A stretch of DNA of 36,010 nt, taken from positions 1-36,010 of the forward strand of contig JAJTDU010000008.1 in assembly GCA_021298725.1 (NCBI GenBank). Reading direction: 5' to 3'. The translations under genes and the position numbers were made by a program. Below the pieces are notes generated by a model. That model was not told the origin of the DNA and searched no databases. It was given only the letters and a program-made list of their open reading frames with translations. The DNA is from Verrucomicrobiaceae bacterium. GTDB lineage: Bacteria; Verrucomicrobiota; Verrucomicrobiia; Verrucomicrobiales; Verrucomicrobiaceae. Positions 26,860-34,937 of the stretch are shown one piece after another; within the stretch, counting starts at the first letter, position 1; each line of letters begins with the position of its first letter.

Positions 26860-27060
26860 CAAAACTCAACTTCAAGAACATGATATTTAGCTTTGCTAAA
26901 ATAACCACAATATGCCAAATTTCCGTAATTGGCATATCGACTATGCGTGGCGACCCACAACTGGCCTCTCATGCCCGCGTCTTGTGCGCACTCCATCTTC
27001 CAGCGCTTTGCGGTGGTGCCTGAGCTTTGGGCACCAAGGGCGGCAGCGTGTTGCAAACCG
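26860..27060. repeat. AT-rich intergenic element with several inverted repeats
   Basis: TTTAGC-TTT-GCTAAA (26886-26900), ATATGCCAA-N10-TTGGCATAT (26910-26937), TGGTGCC-N9-GGCACCA (27014-27036). Confidence 0.4.
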
Positions 27061-27190
27061 TCGTCAAGGCAGGTCAAGCAGGGTCAAGACACCCAGGCTG
27101 GATCGTCTCCCACCAAAACCCGCAACTTTCAGTTTCTTCCCGGCCAGAATCCTCCATGCTTCGCCCCCGTTTTTCGCCCCCTTTTTTACC

Positions 27191-28255
27191 GTGAGTCTTT
27201 CGCATCCTACTGACGACCTCCGCGTCGCCGAAATCCTTCCTCTGATCCAGCCTGCCCTGCTCATGCATGAGTTCCGGCTCGGAGAGCTTGAATCCGCCTT
27301 CATCGAAGACTCGCGCAAGCGTGCTGAGGCGATTCTGACGCTGAAGGACGACCGCCTCCTCGTAGTCGTCGGTCCTTGCTCGATCCACGACACCAAGTCC
27401 GCGCTCGAATACGCCCAGCACATCCTTGAGGCACGGCAGAAGTACGGCGCTGACCTGGAGATCGTCATGCGCGTCTATTTTGAAAAGCCGCGCACCACGG
27501 TTGGCTGGAAGGGCTTCATCAACGATCCGCATCTCGACGGAACTTTCGACATCAATAGCGGCCTGCGTGGCGCACGTGATCTCCTCATCAAGCTGACCAA
27601 ACGCGGCGTTCCTGCTGGCACGGAGTTTCTTGACGTGATCACGCCGCAGTACATCGCCGATGTGGTGATCTGGGGCGCGATTGGTGCCCGCACGACGGAA
27701 AGCCAGGTGCATCGCCAGCTTGCTTCTGGTTTGTCCATGCCGGTTGGCTTCAAAAACGGCACGGATGGCGGCATCCAAGTCGCGCTTGATGCCATTGAAG
27801 CCGCTAAAGGCCAGCACTGCTTCCTGTCCGTGACGAAGGACGGCGTCGCCGCCATCGTGAACACGAAGGGCAACAACGCCTGCCACGTCATCCTGCGCGG
27901 AGGCAAAGGCGGCACGAATTTCGACGCGGCGGCCATCAAGACCGTCGCCGACCAGCTGACCGCACGCGGCCTGCCCGCCAGCGTCATGGTCGATTGCAGC
28001 CACGGCAACAGTTTGAAGGACTACCGCAAACAGCCCGTCGCCTCCGCCTCCATCGCCGAGCAGATCAGCGGTGGCAGCAAGGCCATCACCGGTGTGATGA
28101 TCGAAAGCCATCTCGTCGAAGGCCGCCAGGACACCAAGCCAGACCACGCCCTCACCTACGGGCAGAGCATCACCGACGCCTGCGTCTCCTGGGAAACCAC
28201 GGAAGCCATGCTCGATCAACTCGCCGCCGCCGTCCGCGCTCGTCGCAGCAAATGA
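27191..28255 (+). CDS. aroG: 3-deoxy-7-phosphoheptulonate (DAHP) synthase, class I
   Basis: VVVGPCSIHDTKSALEYA, RVYFEKPRTTVGWKGFINDPHLDG, GARTTESQVHRQLASGLSMPVGFKNGTDGG, MVDCSHGNS. GTG start at 27191. Confidence 0.95.
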   Translation: MSLSHPTDDLRVAEILPLIQPALLMHEFRLGELESAFIEDSRKRAEAILTLKDDRLLVVVGPCSIHDTKSALEYAQHILEARQKYGADLEIVMRVYFEKPRTTVGWKGFINDPHLDGTFDINSGLRGARDLLIKLTKRGVPAGTEFLDVITPQYIADVVIWGAIGARTTESQVHRQLASGLSMPVGFKNGTDGGIQVALDAIEAAKGQHCFLSVTKDGVAAIVNTKGNNACHVILRGGKGGTNFDAAAIKTVADQLTARGLPASVMVDCSHGNSLKDYRKQPVASASIAEQISGGSKAITGVMIESHLVEGRQDTKPDHALTYGQSITDACVSWETTEAMLDQLAAAVRARRSK

Positions 28256-28261
28256 TCGTGC

Positions 28262-29149
28262 ATGAGAACAGACAAGCAGTTCTTCAGCATCTTCCGAGCC
28301 TGTCCGGAACTGGTCTATGAGCTTGCCGGTCAGCCCTCACCCGGTCCATGTCAGTTGCGGTCCGAAAGCTTTAAAGAATTCGCCCGCACGGCGGATGCGG
28401 TGCTGGAGCCGCACGACAAAAAACAGCCTGCCTGCGTGATCGAAGTCCAGTTTCAGCGTGATGAAACCATTTACACCCGGCTGGTCATTGAGATGGCTCT
28501 CGCGCAGGAGAAAAAGCGTTATCGTGGCGTCCAGGGCATCATCTTTTTCGCCCGCAAGGCGCTCGATCCCCGCACTCCGCCCTGGCAGCGTGTGGTTCAG
28601 GCCGTGTATCTCGACGAAGCGCTCGAAAAACTGCGCCTGGAGCAGCCTGAACATCTGGCGCTCGACGTACTGGCACCCATTTGCATCGAGTCTGACTCGG
28701 CACTTGAAGCCGCCGCCGCCAGCCACTACCATCGTATCCGACAGCAATCCCTGCCGCTTCCGCAGCGGGACGCCTTGCTCGCCGTTTTCGAGTCCTGGCT
28801 CTTTGAGCGTTTCAAAACCATGGATAGAAAGAAACTCGCCATGATCCTCAAATTTCCCACCGCAGACATCACCAGCACCGTTGCTGGCCGCCAGATTCTC
28901 GAAGAAGGCATGAGCAGGGGCATTGAGCAAGGCATTGAAAAAGGCATTGAGCAGGGCCGTGACGCCGCATCGCTGGAGGCTATTCGTAAAATGGGGGGGC
29001 GGCACTTTGGAAAACTGGCCAAAACACTCGACGCCCGGCTCAAGAAGCTGCCAACGAAGCATAAAGAGCGGCTCTTTGAAGCCATGATGGACATGGGAAG
29101 CTGGAAAGACGTGGCGGCTTGGGTTGCCAAAAAAAGCGCTAAATGCTGA
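28262..29149 (+). CDS. Rpn/DUF2887-like PD-(D/E)XK nuclease family protein
   Basis: MRTDKQFFSIFRACPELVYELAG, ADAVLEP...CVIEVQFQRDETIYTRLVIEMALA; C-terminal GIEQGIEKGIEQG repeat. Stop overlaps the next start. Confidence 0.85.
   Translation: MRTDKQFFSIFRACPELVYELAGQPSPGPCQLRSESFKEFARTADAVLEPHDKKQPACVIEVQFQRDETIYTRLVIEMALAQEKKRYRGVQGIIFFARKALDPRTPPWQRVVQAVYLDEALEKLRLEQPEHLALDVLAPICIESDSALEAAAASHYHRIRQQSLPLPQRDALLAVFESWLFERFKTMDRKKLAMILKFPTADITSTVAGRQILEEGMSRGIEQGIEKGIEQGRDAASLEAIRKMGGRHFGKLAKTLDARLKKLPTKHKERLFEAMMDMGSWKDVAAWVAKKSAKC
28919..28954 (+). repeat. Three tandem 12-bp repeats (GGCATTGAGCAA-like)
   Basis: GGCATTGAGCAA / GGCATTGAAAAA / GGCATTGAGCAG encoding GIEQ-GIEK-GIEQ. Confidence 0.9.
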
Positions 29150-30141
29150 CTGCTGACATTGCCAGACAGGCCATTGACCGCCTCGCGGCTGGCCGCATTC
29201 TCGTCATCGGGGACGTCATGCTTGACCACTTCATCTGGGGTCATGTCCGCCGCATTTCGCCTGAGGCACCCGTGCCGATCGTCGAAGTCACCAAAGAAGA
29301 GTTCTATCCGGGTGGGGCGGCCAATGTCGCGCGCAACATCTCGCCCTTCTCGCCGCACACGCATCTCATGGGACGTGTCGGCAAGGACATAGCGGCTGAC
29401 AAGCTCCGTGCGCTGTTGATTGAGGACAAAGTCGATCCCGCGCCGCTGGTGGTGCATGAAACCCTGCCCACGATCTCCAAAGCCCGTGTCTCCGCCCGCC
29501 AGCAGCAGATCGTCCGTGTGGATCGCGAAAAATTGCTGCCGCTGACCGACGCCGAGCTCATTGAAGTGGAGCAGCGCGTGCGTGATCTCGCGCCGAACCT
29601 CGACGCCATCATTCTCGAAGACTATGGCAAAGGCTTCATGACCGAAAAGCTCATGCAGTTGGTCGCCAAGATCGCTGCCGAGCACCAGCTCATCGTCACC
29701 GTTGATCCATCGCCGCGAAATCCGCTGCCCTGGGCCGGGGTGTCACTCGTGAAGCCGAACCGCCTCGAAGCCTTCGCCGCCGCCGGGCTGGAAGACCATC
29801 TCCTCCCCGGCCCGCCGCTTGAAAACCAAGAACTGCTCGAAGTTGGTCGTGTTCTGCTCGCCAAATGGGATGTCGCCAGCGTACTCGTGACCCTGGGCGA
29901 GCACGGCATGATGCTGTTTGAGCGCGATCATGCTCCTCACCACATTCCCACCCGGGCGCGTGAGGTGTTTGACGTTTCCGGTGCTGGCGACACTGCCATC
30001 GCGTTGCTCACGTTGGCGCTCGCAGCCCAATTTTCGCTGCATGATGCCGCCGACATCGCCAACCACGCCAGCGGCATCGTCGTTGGCAAGCTCGGCACCG
30101 CCACCTTGACGCCCGAAGAGCTTCTGGCAGCCTTCTCATGA
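29143..30141 (+). CDS. rfaE1: D-glycero-beta-D-manno-heptose-7-phosphate kinase (RfaE1-type)
   Basis: ILVIGDVMLDHFIWGHVRRISPEAPVPIVEVTKEEFYPGGAANVARN; EVFDVSGAGDTAIALL (PfkB signature). Confidence 0.92.
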   Translation: MLTADIARQAIDRLAAGRILVIGDVMLDHFIWGHVRRISPEAPVPIVEVTKEEFYPGGAANVARNISPFSPHTHLMGRVGKDIAADKLRALLIEDKVDPAPLVVHETLPTISKARVSARQQQIVRVDREKLLPLTDAELIEVEQRVRDLAPNLDAIILEDYGKGFMTEKLMQLVAKIAAEHQLIVTVDPSPRNPLPWAGVSLVKPNRLEAFAAAGLEDHLLPGPPLENQELLEVGRVLLAKWDVASVLVTLGEHGMMLFERDHAPHHIPTRAREVFDVSGAGDTAIALLTLALAAQFSLHDAADIANHASGIVVGKLGTATLTPEELLAAFS

Positions 30142-30142
30142 T

Positions 30143-30724
30143 ATGAGCTCTGATTTCTCCTCCCTTTTCAAAACGCACCTCGACGAGCATCAGGACGCCA
30201 TCGCCAAACTCAGCGCGATGAATGATCAAATCGCCCCGCTGGCCGACGCGTGGCTCACGGCGTTGCGAAACGGCAAAAAAATCATCTTCTTTGGCAACGG
30301 TGGCAGCGCCGCCGACGCGCAGCATCTCGCCGCCGAACTCGTCGTGCGTTATCGCATCAATCGTCCCGCTCTCGCCGGTCTCGCTTTGACTACCGACACC
30401 TCGATCCTCACCGCGCACAGCAACGACTTCGGCTACGACACCGTCTTCTCGCGCCAGATCGAAGCCCTTGCGCAGCCCGGTGATGTCGTGCTCGGCATCT
30501 CCACGAGCGGCACGAGTAAAAATGTCCTTCTCGGTCTCGAGGCCGCGAACAAGTGCGGTTGCGTCACCATCGCCTTCACCGGCGAAAAAGGCGCGGATTG
30601 CGCTGCTGAGGCCACGTTGAGCTTCAAAGCGCCCTCTGCGATTACCGCACGCGTCCAGGAATGCCATCTTCTTATCGGGCATCTCCTCTGTGATGTCGCG
30701 GAACAATCGTTTGCCGCCGCCTGA
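30143..30724 (+). CDS. gmhA: D-sedoheptulose 7-phosphate isomerase (SIS domain)
   Basis: IIFFGNGGSAADAQHLAAELVVRY, NDFGYDTVFSRQIEALAQPGDVVLGISTSGTSKNV. Confidence 0.92.
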   Translation: MSSDFSSLFKTHLDEHQDAIAKLSAMNDQIAPLADAWLTALRNGKKIIFFGNGGSAADAQHLAAELVVRYRINRPALAGLALTTDTSILTAHSNDFGYDTVFSRQIEALAQPGDVVLGISTSGTSKNVLLGLEAANKCGCVTIAFTGEKGADCAAEATLSFKAPSAITARVQECHLLIGHLLCDVAEQSFAAA

Positions 30725-30737
30725 GAAGGCAGTCTGC

Positions 30738-32099
30738 ATGAAAGCATCGTCCCAGTTCACGCCTCACCCGCGTGGCGGTCTGCATGGCATGGTCGTCGGC
30801 TTCTCCCAGTCGGCGTTGCTGCGCGTCCTCCGGCTTGTGATCAATGTGGTCATCACCGGATTGCTCGCGCGTCATCTCGGCAGCGCGGGTTTTGGTGCCC
30901 TGGCGGCCAGCCTCGCGCTGGTGTCGTTGCTTTACACGCTTGCGGAGCTGGGCATGGGCCGCGTGCTCGTGCGCGAGCTGCTGCGGGAAGGTGCGGACCA
31001 GTCCGCGATCATGGGCTCCAGCTTTTACACAAGGCTCACCACGGGCATCACGCTCTTTGCCGTGCTGGCCGCCTATGCCTTCATCTTCGAGCCTGCGCAT
31101 GCCTCTTTGTTGCTCATTTACGGCCTCGCTCTATTCACGCATGCCGCCACGGATGTGCTCGCATGGTTTGAGGCCGAGCGTCACATGCCAGCGGCCACCT
31201 GGTGCCAGTTTGGCGGCTTCACACTGAGCGTCGTTGCCATCGTGGCGGGCATCATCTGGCATGCGCCGCTTGGGTTCTTTGCGCTCACTTTCATCATCGA
31301 ATGTCTCGTGACTGCGGCGGCTCTGTTTGCCCGCTACCATCAGCTTGGGGGTGCCTGGAGGTCGTGGCGCTGGGAAAAAATTCTCTCCTTCCGTCTGCTG
31401 CGTGAGTCGTGGTATGAGATCGCCACCCAGCTCACGCTGCTCATGCTGCTGCGCCTGGACGCGGTCATGGTGCAGGCCATGCGCGGTGAGACCGAGACTG
31501 GTTATTACAGTGCCGCAGTTCGCATCTCCGAAGTCGCCTACTTCATCCCGATGCTGCTTGCCGGTTTCATGCTGCCGCCGCTCATGCAGCGAAAGCAGTC
31601 CGGAGCGCCGGATTATCGTGACCGTGTCGCCGACTACTTCGGGGTCAGCCTTGCCATCACCCTGCCGATCGCTCTTGGCATTGTGTTCACCTCCGGGTGG
31701 CTGGTGAGCCTGTTGTTCGGCTCCGGCTTCCTCCCCGCGGCTCCAATGCTCACCGTGCATGCCTGGGCGCTCATTCCTTTCGCTCTGGGCATCGTCAGGA
31801 CGCAGTATCTCACCATCGAGGGCAAACTTTGGGCCAACATCCCGGCCGTGGCTGCCGCTCTCATCATCAACATCGTGCTGAACTGGCTTTGGATTCCTGC
31901 GCACGGCGGTCTAGGGGCCGCGTGGGCCACCTTGATCGCCTACAGCGCCGCCTGGGTGGTCAGCACGCCTTGCATGGCCGCCACGCGCGATCTCACGGGG
32001 CTCATGCTGCGTGGAGTCATTCGTCTTCCGCATCTCCTGCAAGACACTCGTGCGCGTCTGCGGCATTCACGTTTCCTCGGCACTCAGTCACATCCATGA
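30738..32099 (+). CDS. Oligosaccharide flippase / polysaccharide biosynthesis (Wzx-like) protein
   Basis: Multi-TM, VINVVITGLLARHLGSAGFGALAASLAL; RLDAVMVQAMRGETETGYYSAAVRISE. Confidence 0.88.
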   Translation: MKASSQFTPHPRGGLHGMVVGFSQSALLRVLRLVINVVITGLLARHLGSAGFGALAASLALVSLLYTLAELGMGRVLVRELLREGADQSAIMGSSFYTRLTTGITLFAVLAAYAFIFEPAHASLLLIYGLALFTHAATDVLAWFEAERHMPAATWCQFGGFTLSVVAIVAGIIWHAPLGFFALTFIIECLVTAAALFARYHQLGGAWRSWRWEKILSFRLLRESWYEIATQLTLLMLLRLDAVMVQAMRGETETGYYSAAVRISEVAYFIPMLLAGFMLPPLMQRKQSGAPDYRDRVADYFGVSLAITLPIALGIVFTSGWLVSLLFGSGFLPAAPMLTVHAWALIPFALGIVRTQYLTIEGKLWANIPAVAAALIINIVLNWLWIPAHGGLGAAWATLIAYSAAWVVSTPCMAATRDLTGLMLRGVIRLPHLLQDTRARLRHSRFLGTQSHP

Positions 32100-33494
32100 A
32101 TCGCGGTAATCCAGGTGCTACAGCCGTCATCGCCATGCTCATGCTCGGCGGGTTGTATGCCGTCGCCTCGGTCTTGCTCACCGAAGGCAACACCATCGGC
32201 CAGATGTCCATGTACCTCATGGTCGGCGGCTTTCTGCTGTCTTTGATGGCGCCGCGCCTCGGATTCTACATCTGGATCATCTTCTGCGGTTACAACGACC
32301 TCCTCAAGCGCCTCCTCGTCGTCGGCGGTCGTGTCACTCAGGAGGATTTGAAATTCGTCCTTGGTATCACCCCCGCCATGTTCGCCGGTGTCGTCGGGCG
32401 CGGGGCTTAATGGCGTCCTGCAAAGCATCGCCAACAATGGGCTCTATTCGCTTCTGCTCTTCGTCGTTCCACTGCTCATGGGTGATAAGGCCAGCCTGAT
32501 CGCGCTTTGGAAGTGTCTCGTGCTCACCTGGCTACCAGTGTCCATCTATGGCGTGTTCCAGCAGGTCAACGGTTTCGCCGATTTTGAGATCGAGTATCTG
32601 CTCAGCGGCCTCAGCATCGAGATCAAGCAGCTCTACACCAACGAAGTCCGCGCCTTCTCCACATTGAACTCTCCCACGGCGCTTTCCATCGTTGATGCCG
32701 TTTTGGCCGTGTCCAGCCTGCTGCTCGGATTTATGTATCGCGGGAAAAACGGTCAGCCAGTGATCGCCCGGACGCTGGCGTTGTTCTGCTTTTTTGCGCA
32801 TACCGCCGGCCTCATCGCCTCCACAGGCCGTTCTTCCCTGCTGATTCTGCCCACCGCCCTCATCGGCACTTGGTGCTTCGCCTCGCACGGGCGCACCAAG
32901 GTTTTTTACACCACCGTGGCCGCCTCATTTCTGCTGCTCGTCGCCTCTTCGGGCTGGCTGATCAACCATCTCGAGGAAATGAACGAACGTGCGCTTTCGC
33001 TTGGAGCGCCGGGCGCCTTCATCTCACGCATGGTCATGGTCGGCACCTACTGGGACCGTCTGACCGGCTTTTCCAACGTGCTCATGAATCCCAAGGCCTG
33101 GTCGCTCTTCGGCTATGGCAAGGCTGAGGATGGCACCGGTATGTATTACTACCACGATCCCATCTCTGAGATCCTCATGCGTTACGGGGCGGTCACGCTT
33201 GTCATCGTCATCGGAGTCGTCGTTTTTATGCTGAACTGGTTTCATAAGCAGGCCTGGCAGATCGAGTCCAAGCCGGACCGCCAGTTCGCCTCCGCCATGA
33301 TCGCCCTGGCCTTTTCCATCATGCTGGTCTCCGCTGTCAGCGGTTCAGTGATGACGGTTTTCCCGGTGAATGTCTTCTTCTGGCTGGCCTGCGCCGCCGT
33401 GCTCGGTCTTTCCAAACGTCCGACCTCCGTGCGGCCATCTGTCGCACCACAGGGCTATCCGCAGCAGCCTTTCCCACACTCCATCTTGCCATGA
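32096..33494 (+). pseudogene. O-antigen ligase-like multi-TM protein, disrupted by frameshift and probable deletion near 32390-32400
   Basis: N-terminal frame MNRGNPGATAVIAMLML...FVLGITPAMFAGVV ends at a stop (32408-32410); another frame resumes at ~32394 SGAGLNGVLQSIANNGLYSLLLFVVPLL...ASTGRSSLLILP. Confidence 0.75.
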
Positions 33495-34234
33495 GCGCCT
33501 ACTACGAGACCTACTGGCAGAAGTCCGATGGCTGGACGCCTGACAAAGGCGTGAATCATCCCGTTGAGCGGGCGATTTTCGCCCGCCTGCTCAAACCGGG
33601 CATGCGGCTCATCGACTACGGCTGTGGCAATGGCGAGCGTTACGGCCGTAACATGCTCGCACGGCAGATCGACTACCGTGGCTTCGACATTTCCGAAACC
33701 GCGCTCGCCAACGCCGCTCAACTCGGTCTCAACGTCGCCCGCATCGCAGCCGATGGCAGCCTGCCCATCGAAAATGCCAGCGCCGACTGTGCCATGTGCT
33801 TCGAGGTGCTTGAGCATCTCATGGAGCCTGACAGCGCCCTCGCCGCCATCCTCCATGCGCTCAAACCCGGAGCGCAGGCCGTCTTCAGCGTGCCGAACGC
33901 CGCGCACTACACGCAGCGAATCGAGTTTCTGCTTACCGGTTTCTGGAATCCTGGTGGCAGTCCGCTCACCGCGCGCAAATGCCCCTGGCGCGATCCGCAC
34001 ATCCGTTTCTTCAATCCTTCCATGCTGCGCCGTATGCTCGAAGCGAACGGATTTGAGGTCATGGAGATCATCAGCGAGCCCTTCACGCTGCAAGCCCTGC
34101 CCTGGTTCTACAAACAGGAAAAACTCTTCCCGTTATTGAACTTGCTCTCCAAACCGTTCGCCTGGCTCGGTGCGCTGTTCCCGGGCTTCTGGTCGGCACG
34201 TCTCTTCGCCATCGTGCGGAAACCCAAGGTTTGA
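33491..34234 (+). CDS. Class I SAM-dependent methyltransferase
   Basis: RLIDYGCGNGERYGRNML, SADCAMCFEVLEHLMEPDSAL; ATGA overlap with the upstream ORF. Confidence 0.88.
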   Translation: MSAYYETYWQKSDGWTPDKGVNHPVERAIFARLLKPGMRLIDYGCGNGERYGRNMLARQIDYRGFDISETALANAAQLGLNVARIAADGSLPIENASADCAMCFEVLEHLMEPDSALAAILHALKPGAQAVFSVPNAAHYTQRIEFLLTGFWNPGGSPLTARKCPWRDPHIRFFNPSMLRRMLEANGFEVMEIISEPFTLQALPWFYKQEKLFPLLNLLSKPFAWLGALFPGFWSARLFAIVRKPKV

Positions 34235-34235
34235 T

Positions 34236-34937
34236 ATGCTTCGTCCTCTGCTCCGCCGCTTTTGCTACACGGCCAACACCATTCGCTACCGCGTTGAATG
34301 GCCGCGTTTGCGCGAGGCCTTTGCCAAGGTGCCTCCGGCACAGACCCTGTTCGACGGCGGTGCCGGTTCGGGCGAGTTTTTGCGCCGGGCGCTGGCCGCA
34401 AGCTTTGCCAACAAGGTCATCGCCCTCGAATTCGACGCGGGAAACTTCGAGTGTCTCCAAGCCAACATTGGCCGCGACCCGCGCGCACGATTGATTCGCG
34501 GCTCGCTGCTCGAAATCCCGCTCGAGGATGAAAGCGTGGACATGGTGATGAGCACGCAGGTCATCGAGCACATCCAGGATCACGAAAAGGCGGCGGCTGA
34601 GCTCTGCCGCATCCTCAAGCCCGGCGGTTATGCTCTCATCACCGTGCCGCATCCCCCTGAGCCCTTTCCCAATGACGGCCACTGCCGCGAGGGCTACACA
34701 GCCGAGGATCTGACGGCGCTTTTTGCCCCGCATGGCATGAGTGCGCTGCACACGGATTACTTTCTCACGCGCACGACGACGAACCGCATGGCATTCGCAT
34801 GGCGGCTTCCGGCACACGGTGTTTTTCTTCCAGTCGCGTGGGTTGATGCCGAAAAAAGGCTCACTTCGGAGCAAAGACGCGCCGGCACGCCTTACGGCAT
34901 CCTTATGCTGTTCCAGAAACAGCCCCGTCATCAGTGA
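34236..34937 (+). CDS. Class I SAM-dependent methyltransferase
   Basis: TLFDGGAGSGEFLRRAL, VDMVMSTQVIEHIQDHEKAAAELCRILKPGGYALITVPHP. Confidence 0.88.
   Translation: MLRPLLRRFCYTANTIRYRVEWPRLREAFAKVPPAQTLFDGGAGSGEFLRRALAASFANKVIALEFDAGNFECLQANIGRDPRARLIRGSLLEIPLEDESVDMVMSTQVIEHIQDHEKAAAELCRILKPGGYALITVPHPPEPFPNDGHCREGYTAEDLTALFAPHGMSALHTDYFLTRTTTNRMAFAWRLPAHGVFLPVAWVDAEKRLTSEQRRAGTPYGILMLFQKQPRHQ

Noticed and set aside
27074-28219. 381-aa minus-strand ORF opposite DAHP synthase
   Set aside because: Antisense shadow of a strongly conserved enzyme; no independent motif.
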